A stretch of 64,000 nt of DNA from Flavobacteriaceae bacterium (lineage in GTDB: Bacteria; Bacteroidota; Bacteroidia; Flavobacteriales; Flavobacteriaceae). Each line of letters opens with the position of its first letter. Within the stretch, counting starts at the first letter, position 1. The notes beneath the pieces were generated by a model that saw nothing but the letters and a program-made list of their open reading frames with translations, was not told where the DNA came from and did not search any database. A program made the translations under genes and the position numbers. The stretch spans positions 1 to 64,000 of the forward strand of contig JAFMCL010000007.1 of NCBI GenBank assembly GCA_017857815.1, given 5' to 3'. Shown piece after piece: positions 56,080 through 64,000 of the stretch.

Positions 56080-56805
56080 ATGTCTCCAAGTCAAAAAAAG
56101 ATAGTCCCCGTTCATAAATTAAACACTGATCATTCGAATCTGGGTGATCCTGAAATTTCTTCATCTTTATCAATTAATAAATCTAAAGCTAAAAAATTAA
56201 GACTTTTTGCTTTTTTATCTTGGTTTCTTGCAATTGGAGTTGAAGTAGCTGCTTATTTTGTTTTACAGAAGACCCCCATAAACTTTGTTTTGCTAACCGT
56301 TTTAATCGTCATAATACTCATTTTCGCAATCCTAGGATCTTATTTGTGGAAAAAAGCAAACCGATTAGATCCCGCCTCAAAAAAAAATAAATTTAAATTC
56401 TTTATCCAAAATCAACTTGGTGTGATAATGAGCTTAATTGCTTTTGCTCCTTTAATTATTTTAATTTTCATGAATAAAGACATGAGCAAAAAGCAAAAAG
56501 GTGTTTTTGGATCCATAGCAGTTATAGCACTACTTATTGCTGGAGTTTCTGGAGCTGATTTTAATCCTCCCTCATTAGAAAAATATAAGGAGCAAACAGA
56601 ACAAGTCAAGTCCCTCAACGGAGGGAATGATTATGTGTATTGGACAAAATCAGGAAAAAGTTATCATTTATTTTCGACTTGTTCCTATATCAATTCAGAC
56701 AGAACAACCGAAATTTTTGAAGGAACTGTAGCCCAATCCAGAGCTTTAAAGAATATCACTGATCTCTGTGATCGCTGTGAAAAAAACTCCCAAAAAGAAC
56801 ATTAA
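56080..56805 (+). CDS. Hypothetical multi-pass membrane protein with a C-terminal Cys/His segment
   Basis: 241 residues with about four membrane segments (about 45-66, 67-88, 112-132, 142-162) followed by a globular tail. The tail reads DYVYWTKSGKSYHLFSTCSY and ends LCDRCEKN. YH-x4-C followed about 35 residues later by CxxC resembles an Ada-type or zinc-ribbon-like metal site. I infer this by pattern only. It is the first of the four genes between parE and parC and I do not recognise the family. Confidence 0.7.
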   Translation: MSPSQKKIVPVHKLNTDHSNLGDPEISSSLSINKSKAKKLRLFAFLSWFLAIGVEVAAYFVLQKTPINFVLLTVLIVIILIFAILGSYLWKKANRLDPASKKNKFKFFIQNQLGVIMSLIAFAPLIILIFMNKDMSKKQKGVFGSIAVIALLIAGVSGADFNPPSLEKYKEQTEQVKSLNGGNDYVYWTKSGKSYHLFSTCSYINSDRTTEIFEGTVAQSRALKNITDLCDRCEKNSQKEH

Positions 56806-56834
56806 TAATTAATTTTTTAATAAACCCCCAAATT

Positions 56835-57179
56835 ATGAGTAAACTAGAAGAAAAAGTAAGCCTTTATTTAGGTGAATTTAAAAACACTTTAAAAATAAAA
56901 GTGGATGAATCCCTTTTAACTAAGGTTGCAAAAGGACTGGGCCCTGCTATTTACAATGCAGATGCCTGTAAGGTATCAGGATCTGATAAAAAAGAGCTAG
57001 AAACGGTTAAAAACAATTTTTTAATAAAAAAACTTGGGCTTCCCGATAGCCCCAAGTTAGATCAAGCCATTGATGAAGTCATGGAACAAATGGGCTCTTC
57101 TAATCGAAACAAATACCGAGCGATTGTATATTATTTGTTGGTTGTCAAGTTTAAAAAGCAATCAGTTTATAATTCTTAG
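56835..57179 (+). CDS. DUF2853 family protein
   Basis: 114 residues, helical. DUF2853 pattern: KVSLYLGEFKNTLKIKVDES, LLTKVAKGLGPAIYNADACK, VSGSDKKELETVKNNFLIKK and the C-terminal RNKYRAIVYYLLVVKFKKQS. Length is normal for the family. The fold is known structurally but the function is not. Conserved DAxxVSGSDxxELETVxxNFL is intact. It is in the parE-parC interval, 9 bp before the next gene. Confidence 0.85.
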   Translation: MSKLEEKVSLYLGEFKNTLKIKVDESLLTKVAKGLGPAIYNADACKVSGSDKKELETVKNNFLIKKLGLPDSPKLDQAIDEVMEQMGSSNRNKYRAIVYYLLVVKFKKQSVYNS

Positions 57180-57188
57180 AATGACCTC

Positions 57189-57614
57189 ATGGATATAAAA
57201 TCTTTATTAAAAGGTAATGAGAGTGAAATACTTTCCCTTTTATCAGAAAAACTGAACCTTAACTCCTCTGAAGTTGATAAGTCAATAGATAGTTTACAAG
57301 AAGGAGTGGGTGAGGCTCTAGTTCAGGAGTCGTCAAACAATGGAGTGGGAACACTTTTGAATTTATTTTCAGATAATAAAAATTCAGTTAAGTCAAATTC
57401 ATTAATTTCTACAATAACTAAAAAAGTAATTTCTAGCCTATTATCAAAAGGGTTTGATAAATCTAAAGCAAATTCAATTTCATCAATTGCTGTTCCTTTT
57501 GTGGTCAATTTGATTTCATCTAAAGTAGGGGGTCAAGAAAACATACTTGGTGGGTTGCTTGGTGGAGATAAAGGCAATATTGCAAAAGGTCTATTAAACA
57601 AATTTTTTAAATAA
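57189..57614 (+). CDS. DUF937-like hypothetical protein
   Basis: 141 residues, rich in Ser, Asn and Lys, with helical segments and a glycine-rich LGGLLGGDKGNIAKGLLNKF end. The repeated LLxLFSDNKN, ITKKVISSLLSKGF and IAVPFVVNLISSKVGG pattern resembles DUF937 proteins (helical, often self-associating). No signal peptide or membrane segment. The match is weak. It lies between DUF2853 and dodecin and is probably one operon with them. Confidence 0.55.
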   Translation: MDIKSLLKGNESEILSLLSEKLNLNSSEVDKSIDSLQEGVGEALVQESSNNGVGTLLNLFSDNKNSVKSNSLISTITKKVISSLLSKGFDKSKANSISSIAVPFVVNLISSKVGGQENILGGLLGGDKGNIAKGLLNKFFK

Positions 57615-57630
57615 TCTCAAATTAAATATT

Positions 57631-57834
57631 ATGGCAATTTTAAAAGTAATCGAAGTATTATCCAACTCAAAAAAAAGTTGGGAGGATGCGGCTCAAAATG
57701 CTGTTGCAGAAGCTAGTAAAACAGTTAAACACATAACTTCAGTAAATGTCAACAATCAAAGCTTAACAGTAAAAAACGGAAAAGTAGAGGAATATCGTCT
57801 GAACGTTAAAATTACATTTGCTGTTAACAAATAA
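57631..57834 (+). CDS. Dodecin family flavin-binding protein
   Basis: A 67-residue subunit of the hollow dodecamer that stores flavin. The family pattern is complete: VIEVLSNSKKSWEDAAQNAV with the Trp that stacks on the isoalloxazine ring, followed by ASKTVKHITSVNVNNQSLTV and VEEYRLNVKITFAVNK. The length is standard. As the last of the four small genes before parC it suggests stress or flavin-protection functions for the cassette. Confidence 0.93.
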   Translation: MAILKVIEVLSNSKKSWEDAAQNAVAEASKTVKHITSVNVNNQSLTVKNGKVEEYRLNVKITFAVNK

Positions 57835-57999
57835 TTTTTCAACCATTCCTCTAATTTTAATTTTATAAATTATTATTGGAGGATTTCTTTGTCCTATTAA
57901 CTAAAAAATATTAAAAATTAGTTCTCAACTATAATTTGTTAATTTCTTCAGTGATTTTTCCCATAAAATCTTGGTCTGAAATAGTAAATTAGCATTTAT

Positions 58000-60603
58000 A
58001 TGGAAGAAACAACTGATCAAGCTTTACCAGAGGACTCCTCCAATGACTCATTGGTTAAAGTAACTGGAATGTACAAGGATTGGTTCTTAGATTATGCTTC
58101 ATACGTAATCCTAGAAAGGGCTGTTCCTGCTATAAATGACGGTTTAAAACCTGTGCAGCGTCGTATTCTTCATTCCATGAAAGATCTTGACGATGGTCGT
58201 TATAATAAAGTAGCGAATATTGTTGGACATACCATGCAATATCACCCCCACGGTGATGCAAGTATTGCAGATGCAATGGTGCAAGTAGGTCAAAAGGAGT
58301 TGATGATTGATACACAAGGAAACTGGGGCAACATCTTAACTGGTGACCGAGCTGCAGCTTCAAGGTATATAGAAGCGCGGTTGTCCAAATTTGCTTTGGA
58401 GGTTGTTTTTAGTCCTAAAGTCACCAAATGGCAACTTTCCTATGATGGTAGAAAAAAAGAACCAGTCCATCTGCCCGTCAAATTCCCGCTCTTATTGGCG
58501 CAAGGTGCCGAAGGTATTGCTGTGGGACTTTCAACCAAAATTTTACCTCACAATTTTATTGAGCTAATTAATGCGTCAATTCAACATCTAAAGGGGAAAG
58601 GTTTTACCATTTATCCAGATTTTCAAACAGGTGGAATAATAGATGTACAAAATTACAATGATGGAAATCGAGGGGGTAAAATAAGAGCAAGAGCTAAAAT
58701 CAGTCAGTTGGATAAGAGTACCTTGGTGATTAATGAAATCCCATACGGAACAACGACTTCTGGGCTGATTGAAAACATCCTTAAGGCCAATGAGCGTGGA
58801 AAAATTAAAATAAAAAAAATTGAAGATAATACGGCGGCGGCGGTAGAAATATTGATTCATTTACCTTCTGACATTTCTCCCGATAAAACCATCGATGCAC
58901 TTTACGCATTTACCGATTGTGAAAATTCAATTTCTCCATTGGGCTGTGTCATTGTAGACAACAAACCTAATTTTATTGGAGTTAGCGAAATGCTTAGGCT
59001 ATCGACAGATAATACGGTTGAATTGCTTAAAAAGGAACTAGAAGTTCAACTTGGAGAACTAGAAAGTCAATGGCATTATGCTTCTTTAGAGCGTATTTTT
59101 ATTGAAAACAGAATATATCGTGATATTGAGGAGGTTTCCACTTGGGAAGGGGTACTTAAGGCTATCGATGAAGGATTAAAGCCTTTTACTGAAAAACTGA
59201 AACGTGTAGTCATTGAAGAAGATTTAGTACGTTTGACTGAAATTAGAATTAAGAGGATTTCAAAGTTTGACATTGACAAGGCCCAACAAAAAATAGATGC
59301 CTTAGAAGCAGACATCGCTGAGGTTAAAAATAACTTAGAACACCTTATAGACTATGCCATTCGTTATTTCAAACATTTGATCAAAACCTACGGTAAAGAG
59401 AAAGAAAGGAAATCGGAAATAAGAATTTTTGATGAGGTGGATGCCAAAAAAGTAGTGGTAAGAAACCTTAAATTATACATTAATAAAGAAGAAGGGTTTA
59501 TTGGCACTTCTCTTAAGAAAGATGAATATCTATGCGATTGCTCTGACATAGATGATATTATTGTATTTACTTCTAATTGTAAAATGCAAGTGGTTAAAGT
59601 TGACAGCAAGGTTTTTGTTGGAAAAGAAATCATTCATGCAGCGATCTTTAAAAAGAATGATACCCGTACGATTTACAACATGGTCTACAGGGATGGAGCA
59701 AAAGGAAGTTCTTTTATAAAAAGATTTGCCGTTAAGGGAGTTACAAGGGACAAGTCCTATGACATGAGTCAAGGAACAACTGGTTCTAAGGTGCTTTATT
59801 TTACAGCAAACCTAAATGGTGAGGCTGAGGTGGTTACGGTACTCCTCAGAAATGTTGGAAGTGTTAAAAAATTAAAATGGGATTTGGACTTTGCAGATCT
59901 TCAAATAAAAGGAAGAGCCGTAAAGGGAAATATCGTAAGTAAATATTCTATTCTTCGAATTGAACTCAAAGAAAAGGGAGTTTCTACGTTGAAACCCAGA
60001 GACATTTGGTTTGATGAAACCATAAGGCGTCTGAATTTTGATGATCGAGGAACACTTCTGGGTGCTTTCAGGGGAGAAGACAAGCTCTTGATTGTCAGTA
60101 AAGGAGGATCAGCAAGAGTTGTTGCACCCGAATTGAGCTTGCATTTTGATGATGATGTGCTGCGATTAGAGAAATGGGTTCCTGAAAAACCACTAACAGC
60201 AGTTTATTTTGATTCAGAGAAAAGTCGCTATTTTATTAAACGTTTTCTAATCGAAAGTGAAAACAAAGAAGACGATTTTGTGAAACCCGAAGGAGAGATG
60301 ATTTTTTTCAATTCTGATTGGAGACCCGTTATAACGGTTGATTTTGTTAAACCAAAAGGAAAAAACCCGCTAACTCCTTTGGAGATAAATGTAGAAGAGT
60401 TTATCTCAGTCAAGGGATACAAAGCATTGGGAAATCAATTAACAGATAAGAAAGTCAAAGCTATAACTTTGAAAGAATTACTACCCTATGACGATCAGCC
60501 GGAAGATGTAAACGAAATTGAAGTTCAGAAAGAGGACGTTAATGCTAAGAATGAAATTACTTCTGAAGAGGTTGAGCAATCACAAATCAAACTTGATCTT
60601 TAG
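58000..60603 (+). CDS. parC: Topoisomerase IV subunit A
   Basis: The 867-residue breakage-reunion subunit. The start EDSSNDSLVKVTGMYKDWFL leads into YASYVILERAVPAINDGLKP and VQRRILHSM. The catalytic Tyr is in GDRAAASRYIEARLSKFALE. GDASIADAMVQVGQKELMID and AAEVEILIHLPSD-like (AAAVEILIHLPSD) segments also match. The C-terminal beta-propeller lacks a clear GyrA-box, supporting ParC rather than GyrA. The C-terminal 40 residues are acidic and low-complexity. It is separated from parE by four small genes and by a 165-bp gap that may hold its own promoter. Confidence 0.94.
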   Translation: MEETTDQALPEDSSNDSLVKVTGMYKDWFLDYASYVILERAVPAINDGLKPVQRRILHSMKDLDDGRYNKVANIVGHTMQYHPHGDASIADAMVQVGQKELMIDTQGNWGNILTGDRAAASRYIEARLSKFALEVVFSPKVTKWQLSYDGRKKEPVHLPVKFPLLLAQGAEGIAVGLSTKILPHNFIELINASIQHLKGKGFTIYPDFQTGGIIDVQNYNDGNRGGKIRARAKISQLDKSTLVINEIPYGTTTSGLIENILKANERGKIKIKKIEDNTAAAVEILIHLPSDISPDKTIDALYAFTDCENSISPLGCVIVDNKPNFIGVSEMLRLSTDNTVELLKKELEVQLGELESQWHYASLERIFIENRIYRDIEEVSTWEGVLKAIDEGLKPFTEKLKRVVIEEDLVRLTEIRIKRISKFDIDKAQQKIDALEADIAEVKNNLEHLIDYAIRYFKHLIKTYGKEKERKSEIRIFDEVDAKKVVVRNLKLYINKEEGFIGTSLKKDEYLCDCSDIDDIIVFTSNCKMQVVKVDSKVFVGKEIIHAAIFKKNDTRTIYNMVYRDGAKGSSFIKRFAVKGVTRDKSYDMSQGTTGSKVLYFTANLNGEAEVVTVLLRNVGSVKKLKWDLDFADLQIKGRAVKGNIVSKYSILRIELKEKGVSTLKPRDIWFDETIRRLNFDDRGTLLGAFRGEDKLLIVSKGGSARVVAPELSLHFDDDVLRLEKWVPEKPLTAVYFDSEKSRYFIKRFLIESENKEDDFVKPEGEMIFFNSDWRPVITVDFVKPKGKNPLTPLEINVEEFISVKGYKALGNQLTDKKVKAITLKELLPYDDQPEDVNEIEVQKEDVNAKNEITSEEVEQSQIKLDL

Positions 60604-60605
60604 GC

Positions 60606-60974
60606 TCACTTAATTTTTTTAATAGTACCACGCTGTTTGTTCTTGGTGTCGCCAACCATTGAATATTCAAATACATAAGCGTTTTTCTCCGTAGACAGAA
60701 TCTTTATCTGAACAGGACGCTTGTCTTGATTTGAAGTTGGGTTAAGTTTTGTCAATATACATTCACAATCATTTACCCATCTGATAGCGGCTGAGTCTAT
60801 AACTCCCTCATAGGTCTCAATTTCAAGATTAGCAGTACGAAGGAAGTATGAAGTCTTCATTTCATTATTAACAATAGTGGTAAACTCAAATGTTCCTTGA
60901 TGAAAGGCCAAGCAATCGCGCTCAACAGAATAACAAGAAACAAAAAAGAGAAATATTATAATTGAATAGCGCAT
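60606..60974 (-). CDS. Small lipoprotein beside parC
   Basis: A 122-residue protein with a lipoprotein-type signal (IIFLFFVSCYSV, Cys near residue 14). The mature part is beta-rich: CLAFHQGTFEFTTIVNNEMK, TANLEIETYEGVIDSAAIRW, VNDCECILTKLNPTSNQDKR, VFEYSMVGDTKNKQRGTIKK. I recall close relatives wrongly annotated as DNA topoisomerase IV because they neighbour parC. Nothing in the sequence supports a topoisomerase role. It converges with parC at 2 bp. Function is unknown. Confidence 0.82.
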   Translation of the reverse strand: MRYSIIIFLFFVSCYSVERDCLAFHQGTFEFTTIVNNEMKTSYFLRTANLEIETYEGVIDSAAIRWVNDCECILTKLNPTSNQDKRPVQIKILSTEKNAYVFEYSMVGDTKNKQRGTIKKIK

Positions 60975-60993
60975 TATTTTTTAGCAAAAATAA

Positions 60994-61419
60994 TTAAGTT
61001 TTTGGTTTAAAGCGTTCAAATGTTCCGTCTTCATAGAAATAAACTATTTCTTTTAAAGCAATTTTGCTTTTTGAGGTCATTATTGGACTGTTAATGACAT
61101 TTTCTGTCAATTCCTCGCTTTTAGTTTTGGGAGTGTCCAATATTTCCTGATTCATCGTTTCGGATTTAAATAGACCAAGATCTTTAATCTCGCTGGGCAG
61201 GGAAGTGGTCGTTCCTAAAATTAACCATTCTAAAGCAACTTCATCAAATGACTCATAAACCTTCATTAAAAAATCAAGACTTGGTTTATTCCTTCCTGAA
61301 AGAATGTGAGATATGGCAGATCGTTGTACCCCAATTTTTGTTGCAAATGAGGCTGCAGACAAGTCGTGATTCGCCATGATTTCCTCAAGTCTATTGATTA
61401 CTTCAGAAGTGTTTAACAT
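60994..61419 (-). CDS. XRE-type helix-turn-helix regulator
   Basis: 141 residues from the ATG at 61419. A TTG three codons upstream was rejected. An N-terminal HTH domain (about residues 5-65): EVINRLEEIMANHDLSAASF, ATKIGVQRSAISHILSGRNK, PSLDFLMKVYESFDEVALEW. The remainder is a low-complexity linker and a C-terminal piece (IALKEIVYFYEDGTFERFKP) of unknown role. It diverges from the M14 peptidase gene, and the region between contains tandem operator-like repeats, so auto-regulation and control of the peptidase gene are plausible. The lipoprotein gene follows after 19 bp. Confidence 0.88.
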   Translation of the reverse strand: MLNTSEVINRLEEIMANHDLSAASFATKIGVQRSAISHILSGRNKPSLDFLMKVYESFDEVALEWLILGTTTSLPSEIKDLGLFKSETMNQEILDTPKTKSEELTENVINSPIMTSKSKIALKEIVYFYEDGTFERFKPKT

Positions 61420-61564
61420 TGTAAACAAATTTATTTGAACTGCAATTTAACCATATTATGGGACATGTACAAATAGGTTTTAATCTAATAATAATTAAAC
61501 TTTTAATTCATTTATTTCTAACAAAATATTGATAATCAATTAATTATGTATAATTATTTTAAAA

Positions 61565-61675
61565 ACAGTTACATTTGTATACAAAATGGCTTGCAGGTCA
61601 GCTTATTTTGTTTATCAATGTAAATCAATCTTGTTTATGATTGTAAACTTTGACTTGTTTACATTTGTATAAAAA
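61565..61675. promoter_or_regulatory. Array of operator-like repeats between HTH regulator and M14 peptidase
   Basis: Four related 21-nt elements. Three lie in tandem at 61608-61628 (TTGTTTATCAATGTAAATCA), 61631-61651 (TTGTTTATGATTGTAAACTT) and 61655-61675 (TTGTTTACATTTGTATAAAA), with starts 23-24 bp apart. The fourth, 61565-61585, contains the perfect 12-bp palindrome TTTGTATACAAA (61574-61585). TTGTAAACAAAT at 61420-61431, immediately before the regulator ATG, looks like a half-site. Both the 61570 and 61660 copies include TACATTTG, matching a -7 box, so binding would block transcription. Confidence 0.6.
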
Positions 61676-61681
61676 TTATAA

Positions 61682-62767
61682 GTGAATTTTATTGATCGTT
61701 ATTTACCGCCGTCTAAATTCAATTCTGTTTTAAAGAGCTTACCCAAACAATTCAAATTATCAGTAATTGGAAAATCTGTTCTTAATCAACCCATTTATGG
61801 AATTAAAATAGGTTCTGGTAAGACGAAAGTATTGATGTGGTCACAAATGCATGGCAATGAATCGACAACGACCAAGGTCATTTACGACCTAATTCTTTCC
61901 TTAAGCGATTCGGGAGGGTCATTCTTAGTTGAAGGGCTAACTCTTTATATTATACCGCAACTCAATCCTGACGGCGCTGAAGCCTACACACGGTTAAATG
62001 CCAATGGGGTAGACCTTAACAGGGATGCCCTTGATCTTTCACAGCCAGAAAGTATCGTTTTAAGAAAAGTGTTTAAAGATTTTAAACCAGACTTCTGCTT
62101 TAACCTCCATGGACAAAGAACCATTTTTTCAGCAGGTAAAAAAGGGAAAACAGCTACGGTGTCATTTCTTGCCCCAGCTGCAGACCCAGAAAAGAGCTTC
62201 ACTTCAGCTAGAACAATAGCAATGCAGGTCATCGCAGCAATTAACAATCAATTACAGCAAAGTCTTCCTGATCAAATCGGTCGTTTTGATGATACTTTCA
62301 ATCACAATTGCGTAGGGGATTATTTTTCTTGCGAAGGGATTCCAACAATTTTGTTTGAAGCTGGTCATTATTCAAACGATTACAATAGAAATATTACTCG
62401 AAAATTCATTTTAGAAGCCCTTGAATGCGCCATTGATGTGATTCAAAATAAAACCTATTTGAATTATTCCGTATCTGAGTATCTCAAAATACCTGAAAAC
62501 CATCAGGATTACGTTGACATTTTATGCAAAAATGTAACAATAAAAGAGGGTGATAAAGTATTTTATAATCAAGAAATGGCAGTCCAATTCATTGAGGAAT
62601 TAGAGGGAGATAAAATTAAATTTCAACCGATTTTCCATTCCTTCGGAGACCGGATTGAACTGTTGGCGCATAAAACAATTGATTTTCAAGACAATTCTAG
62701 ACCTTCAGTGTTTCTCTTTTCGCAAGGCGAGAATATTAATAATGAGGATTTTTGGTGTTTTAAATGA
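61682..62767 (+). CDS. M14 family zinc carboxypeptidase
   Basis: A 361-residue protein, translated from GTG. No ATG exists nearby and MNFIDRYLPPSKFNSVLKSL is conserved in flavobacterial relatives as I recall. Zinc-site pattern of M14: MWSQMHGNESTTTKVIYDLI (HxxE), NPDGAEAYTRLNANGVDLNR, CFNLHGQRTIFSAG with the third His, and ILFEAGHYSNDYNRN with the catalytic Glu. There is no signal peptide, so it probably acts on intracellular peptides such as cell-wall fragments. It is preceded by the operator array and followed 76 bp later by an Lrp-type regulator. Confidence 0.88.
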   Translation: MNFIDRYLPPSKFNSVLKSLPKQFKLSVIGKSVLNQPIYGIKIGSGKTKVLMWSQMHGNESTTTKVIYDLILSLSDSGGSFLVEGLTLYIIPQLNPDGAEAYTRLNANGVDLNRDALDLSQPESIVLRKVFKDFKPDFCFNLHGQRTIFSAGKKGKTATVSFLAPAADPEKSFTSARTIAMQVIAAINNQLQQSLPDQIGRFDDTFNHNCVGDYFSCEGIPTILFEAGHYSNDYNRNITRKFILEALECAIDVIQNKTYLNYSVSEYLKIPENHQDYVDILCKNVTIKEGDKVFYNQEMAVQFIEELEGDKIKFQPIFHSFGDRIELLAHKTIDFQDNSRPSVFLFSQGENINNEDFWCFK

Positions 62768-62843
62768 TAATAAATCAAAAATTTTACCAATTTACCGATT
62801 TATAGTCAATATTTATGTTAAATTTGTCGCATAAATAATCCAA

Positions 62844-63323
62844 ATGAATAAAGTAAAACTAGACGAGGTAGATCACCAAATTCTTGATATTCTAATTGAT
62901 AATACACGTGTTCCTTTCACAGATATCGCAAAACGTTTGTTAATTTCTCCTGGAACTGTTCACGTAAGGGTAAAGAAAATGGAAGATGCTGGAATTATTA
63001 AAGGATCATCGCTTAATTTGGACTATGTTAAGTTAGGATATTCTTTTATTGCTTATGTTGGGATTTTTCTTCAGAAAACCCAACGTATCTCAGAAGTTTT
63101 GGTAGATTTGAATAAAATACCATTTGTCACTGTAGCACACATCACAACAGGGAAATTCAACATTTTTTGTAAGGTAAGAGCTCATGACACTAAACATGCA
63201 AAAGATATCATTTTTATGATCGATGATATTGATGGTGTTTCAAGAACAGAAACGATGATTTCACTAGAGGAAAGCATCAACGACAAGAAAAGATTAATGC
63301 ACCGAATTTTTAATGATCTTTAA
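62844..63323 (+). CDS. Lrp/AsnC family regulator
   Basis: 159 residues: a HTH domain (about 1-60, VDHQILDILIDNTRVPFTDI, AKRLLISPGTVHVRVKKMED) followed by a RAM ligand-binding domain (LGYSFIAYVGIFLQKTQRIS, VAHITTGKFNIFCKVRAHDT). The Lrp/AsnC group senses amino acids and forms octamers on DNA. TAAATTTG at 62819-62826 is a good -7 box 18 bases from the ATG, without a well-placed -33 TTG. Its target is unknown. The peptidase and PEP carboxylase neighbours are candidates. Confidence 0.93.
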   Translation: MNKVKLDEVDHQILDILIDNTRVPFTDIAKRLLISPGTVHVRVKKMEDAGIIKGSSLNLDYVKLGYSFIAYVGIFLQKTQRISEVLVDLNKIPFVTVAHITTGKFNIFCKVRAHDTKHAKDIIFMIDDIDGVSRTETMISLEESINDKKRLMHRIFNDL

Positions 63324-63340
63324 TATACATAAACAAATCA

Positions 63341-64000
63341 ATGGCTAGAAAACCTAAAATCGAGAGATTTAATGAACGTGTACTTTCTAAATTTCAAATT
63401 TACAATAGTCTTTTTCTAACCTTACCTTTTGATTCCATTCGTAACACTTCCGTTCTATTGCCCTTATTTGCGGATCATTGCAAAACGGGTTATGAACAAA
63501 ATCTGAACCCGAAAGAGATAACAACTACTTTTTTCTCGCGCTACTTACCAGAATATGACAAAGAAAAACAAGTTGATCTCCTATTTCAATTCATTCAATT
63601 TATAGAGCGCCAAGTTGTTCTGTTTGATGCCATAGAGGATTCTGCATTCGGTTACGTCAATAACATGCACGGTAGGGGGACGCTTCGTCACATTAAAGAA
63701 GAAGCAACAGTCGACAATAAAATGGACGCGTTAAAAGATTATTTAAACCGTTTTAAGGTTCGAATAGTCCTTACTGCACATCCAACTCAGTTTTACCCTG
63801 GAAGCGTCTTGGGTATTATAAATGACCTTTCAAGGGCCATTGACATGGATAAAACCGAAGAGGTGAAACTTTTACTTACTCAGTTGGGGAAAACAAGGTT
63901 TTATAAAAAAACCAAACCTTCTCCTTTCGATGAAGCGATTAGTTTAATATGGTACCTTGAGAACGTTTTTTATCATTCTGCGAGTAAAATTTTCACTTAC
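63341..64000 (+). CDS. ppc: Phosphoenolpyruvate carboxylase, N-terminal part
   Basis: 220 codons starting ATG GCT and running off the right edge. The start MARKPKIERFNERVLSKFQI leads to LFLTLPFDSIRN and IRIVLTAHPTQFYPGSVLGI-like (VRIVLTAHPTQFYPGSVLGI), which contains the catalytic His of TAHPT, then IWYLENVFYHSASK. PEPC adds bicarbonate to phosphoenolpyruvate to form oxaloacetate. The protein starts 17 bp after the Lrp regulator stop, which raises the possibility of common control. The C-terminal catalytic domain is not visible. Confidence 0.93.
   Translation, partial: MARKPKIERFNERVLSKFQIYNSLFLTLPFDSIRNTSVLLPLFADHCKTGYEQNLNPKEITTTFFSRYLPEYDKEKQVDLLFQFIQFIERQVVLFDAIEDSAFGYVNNMHGRGTLRHIKEEATVDNKMDALKDYLNRFKVRIVLTAHPTQFYPGSVLGIINDLSRAIDMDKTEEVKLLLTQLGKTRFYKKTKPSPFDEAISLIWYLENVFYHSASKIFTY

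Noticed and set aside
1-64000. tRNA, rRNA or insertion sequence
   Set aside because: I found no cloverleaf-like sequence with conserved TTCGA loop in the gaps, no rRNA, and no transposase-like ORF with flanking terminal repeats.

Overview
The window looks like chromosome from a marine-type Flavobacteriaceae (Bacteroidota). The DNA is AT-rich and gene starts lack Shine-Dalgarno sequences. Several upstream regions instead carry the Bacteroidota promoter pair (TTG, about 20 nt, TAnnTTTG). Other lineage markers are a type IX secretion (T9SS) type-B C-terminal domain followed by PorP/SprF and OmpA partners, TonB-dependent receptors with N-terminal carboxypeptidase-regulatory-like domains, and lineage families such as DUF4834, DUF2853, DUF6787-like and the small protein next to parC. 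Species cannot be named from the sequence alone.

Region 1 (1-17.3 kb) is accessory carbohydrate metabolism: the start of a GMC oxidoreductase, two TonB-dependent outer-membrane receptors, a decayed sulfatase gene, a ThuA-domain protein, a cold-shock protein, and a leftward run of a multi-domain DUF1592-type cytochrome c protein, a Tat-exported DUF1552 protein and a FucP-like sugar permease, preceded by a GH78 alpha-L-rhamnosidase. No SusC/SusD pair is present. I infer a rhamnose/fucose-type glycan locus with an unexplained periplasmic redox module, and this is the best candidate for undescribed biology here. Region 2 (17.7-24.6 kb) is a surface-protein operon: a 1153-residue adhesin-like protein (C-type lectin, seven tandem repeats of about 80 residues, calcium-binding repeats, T9SS type-B sorting domain), PorP/SprF, an OmpA protein with PD40, cadherin-like and SPOR-like parts, and a small periodic secreted peptide.

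Region 3 (24.6-34.5 kb) holds mnmE with a GNAT-like protein and an outer-membrane barrel on the minus strand. On the plus strand it holds DUF4834, a YfhO-like membrane protein, an LTA-synthase-like phosphotransferase and a Wzx-like flippase, an envelope-glycan set. Region 4 (34.5-53.9 kb) is mostly housekeeping: uvrA, an ECF sigma factor with a 45-codon companion ORF, nth, bcp, an MBL hydrolase, an esterase, a dihydroorotase-like protein lacking its metal ligands, a LolD-type ATPase, msrA-folE, a serA/serC/acyl-CoA reductase group divergent from a dicluster ferredoxin, a ChbG-like deacetylase, ychF and YhhN.

Region 5 (54.1-64 kb) has parE and parC (topoisomerase IV) separated by four small genes including DUF2853 and dodecin. 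It continues with a lipoprotein, a HTH regulator, an array of operator-like repeats, an M14 carboxypeptidase, an Lrp/AsnC regulator and the first 220 codons of PEP carboxylase. No rRNA, tRNA, insertion sequence or CRISPR array was seen. Several genes use or may use TTG/GTG starts. Where a non-ATG codon lies a few codons before an ATG, I moved the start to the ATG.
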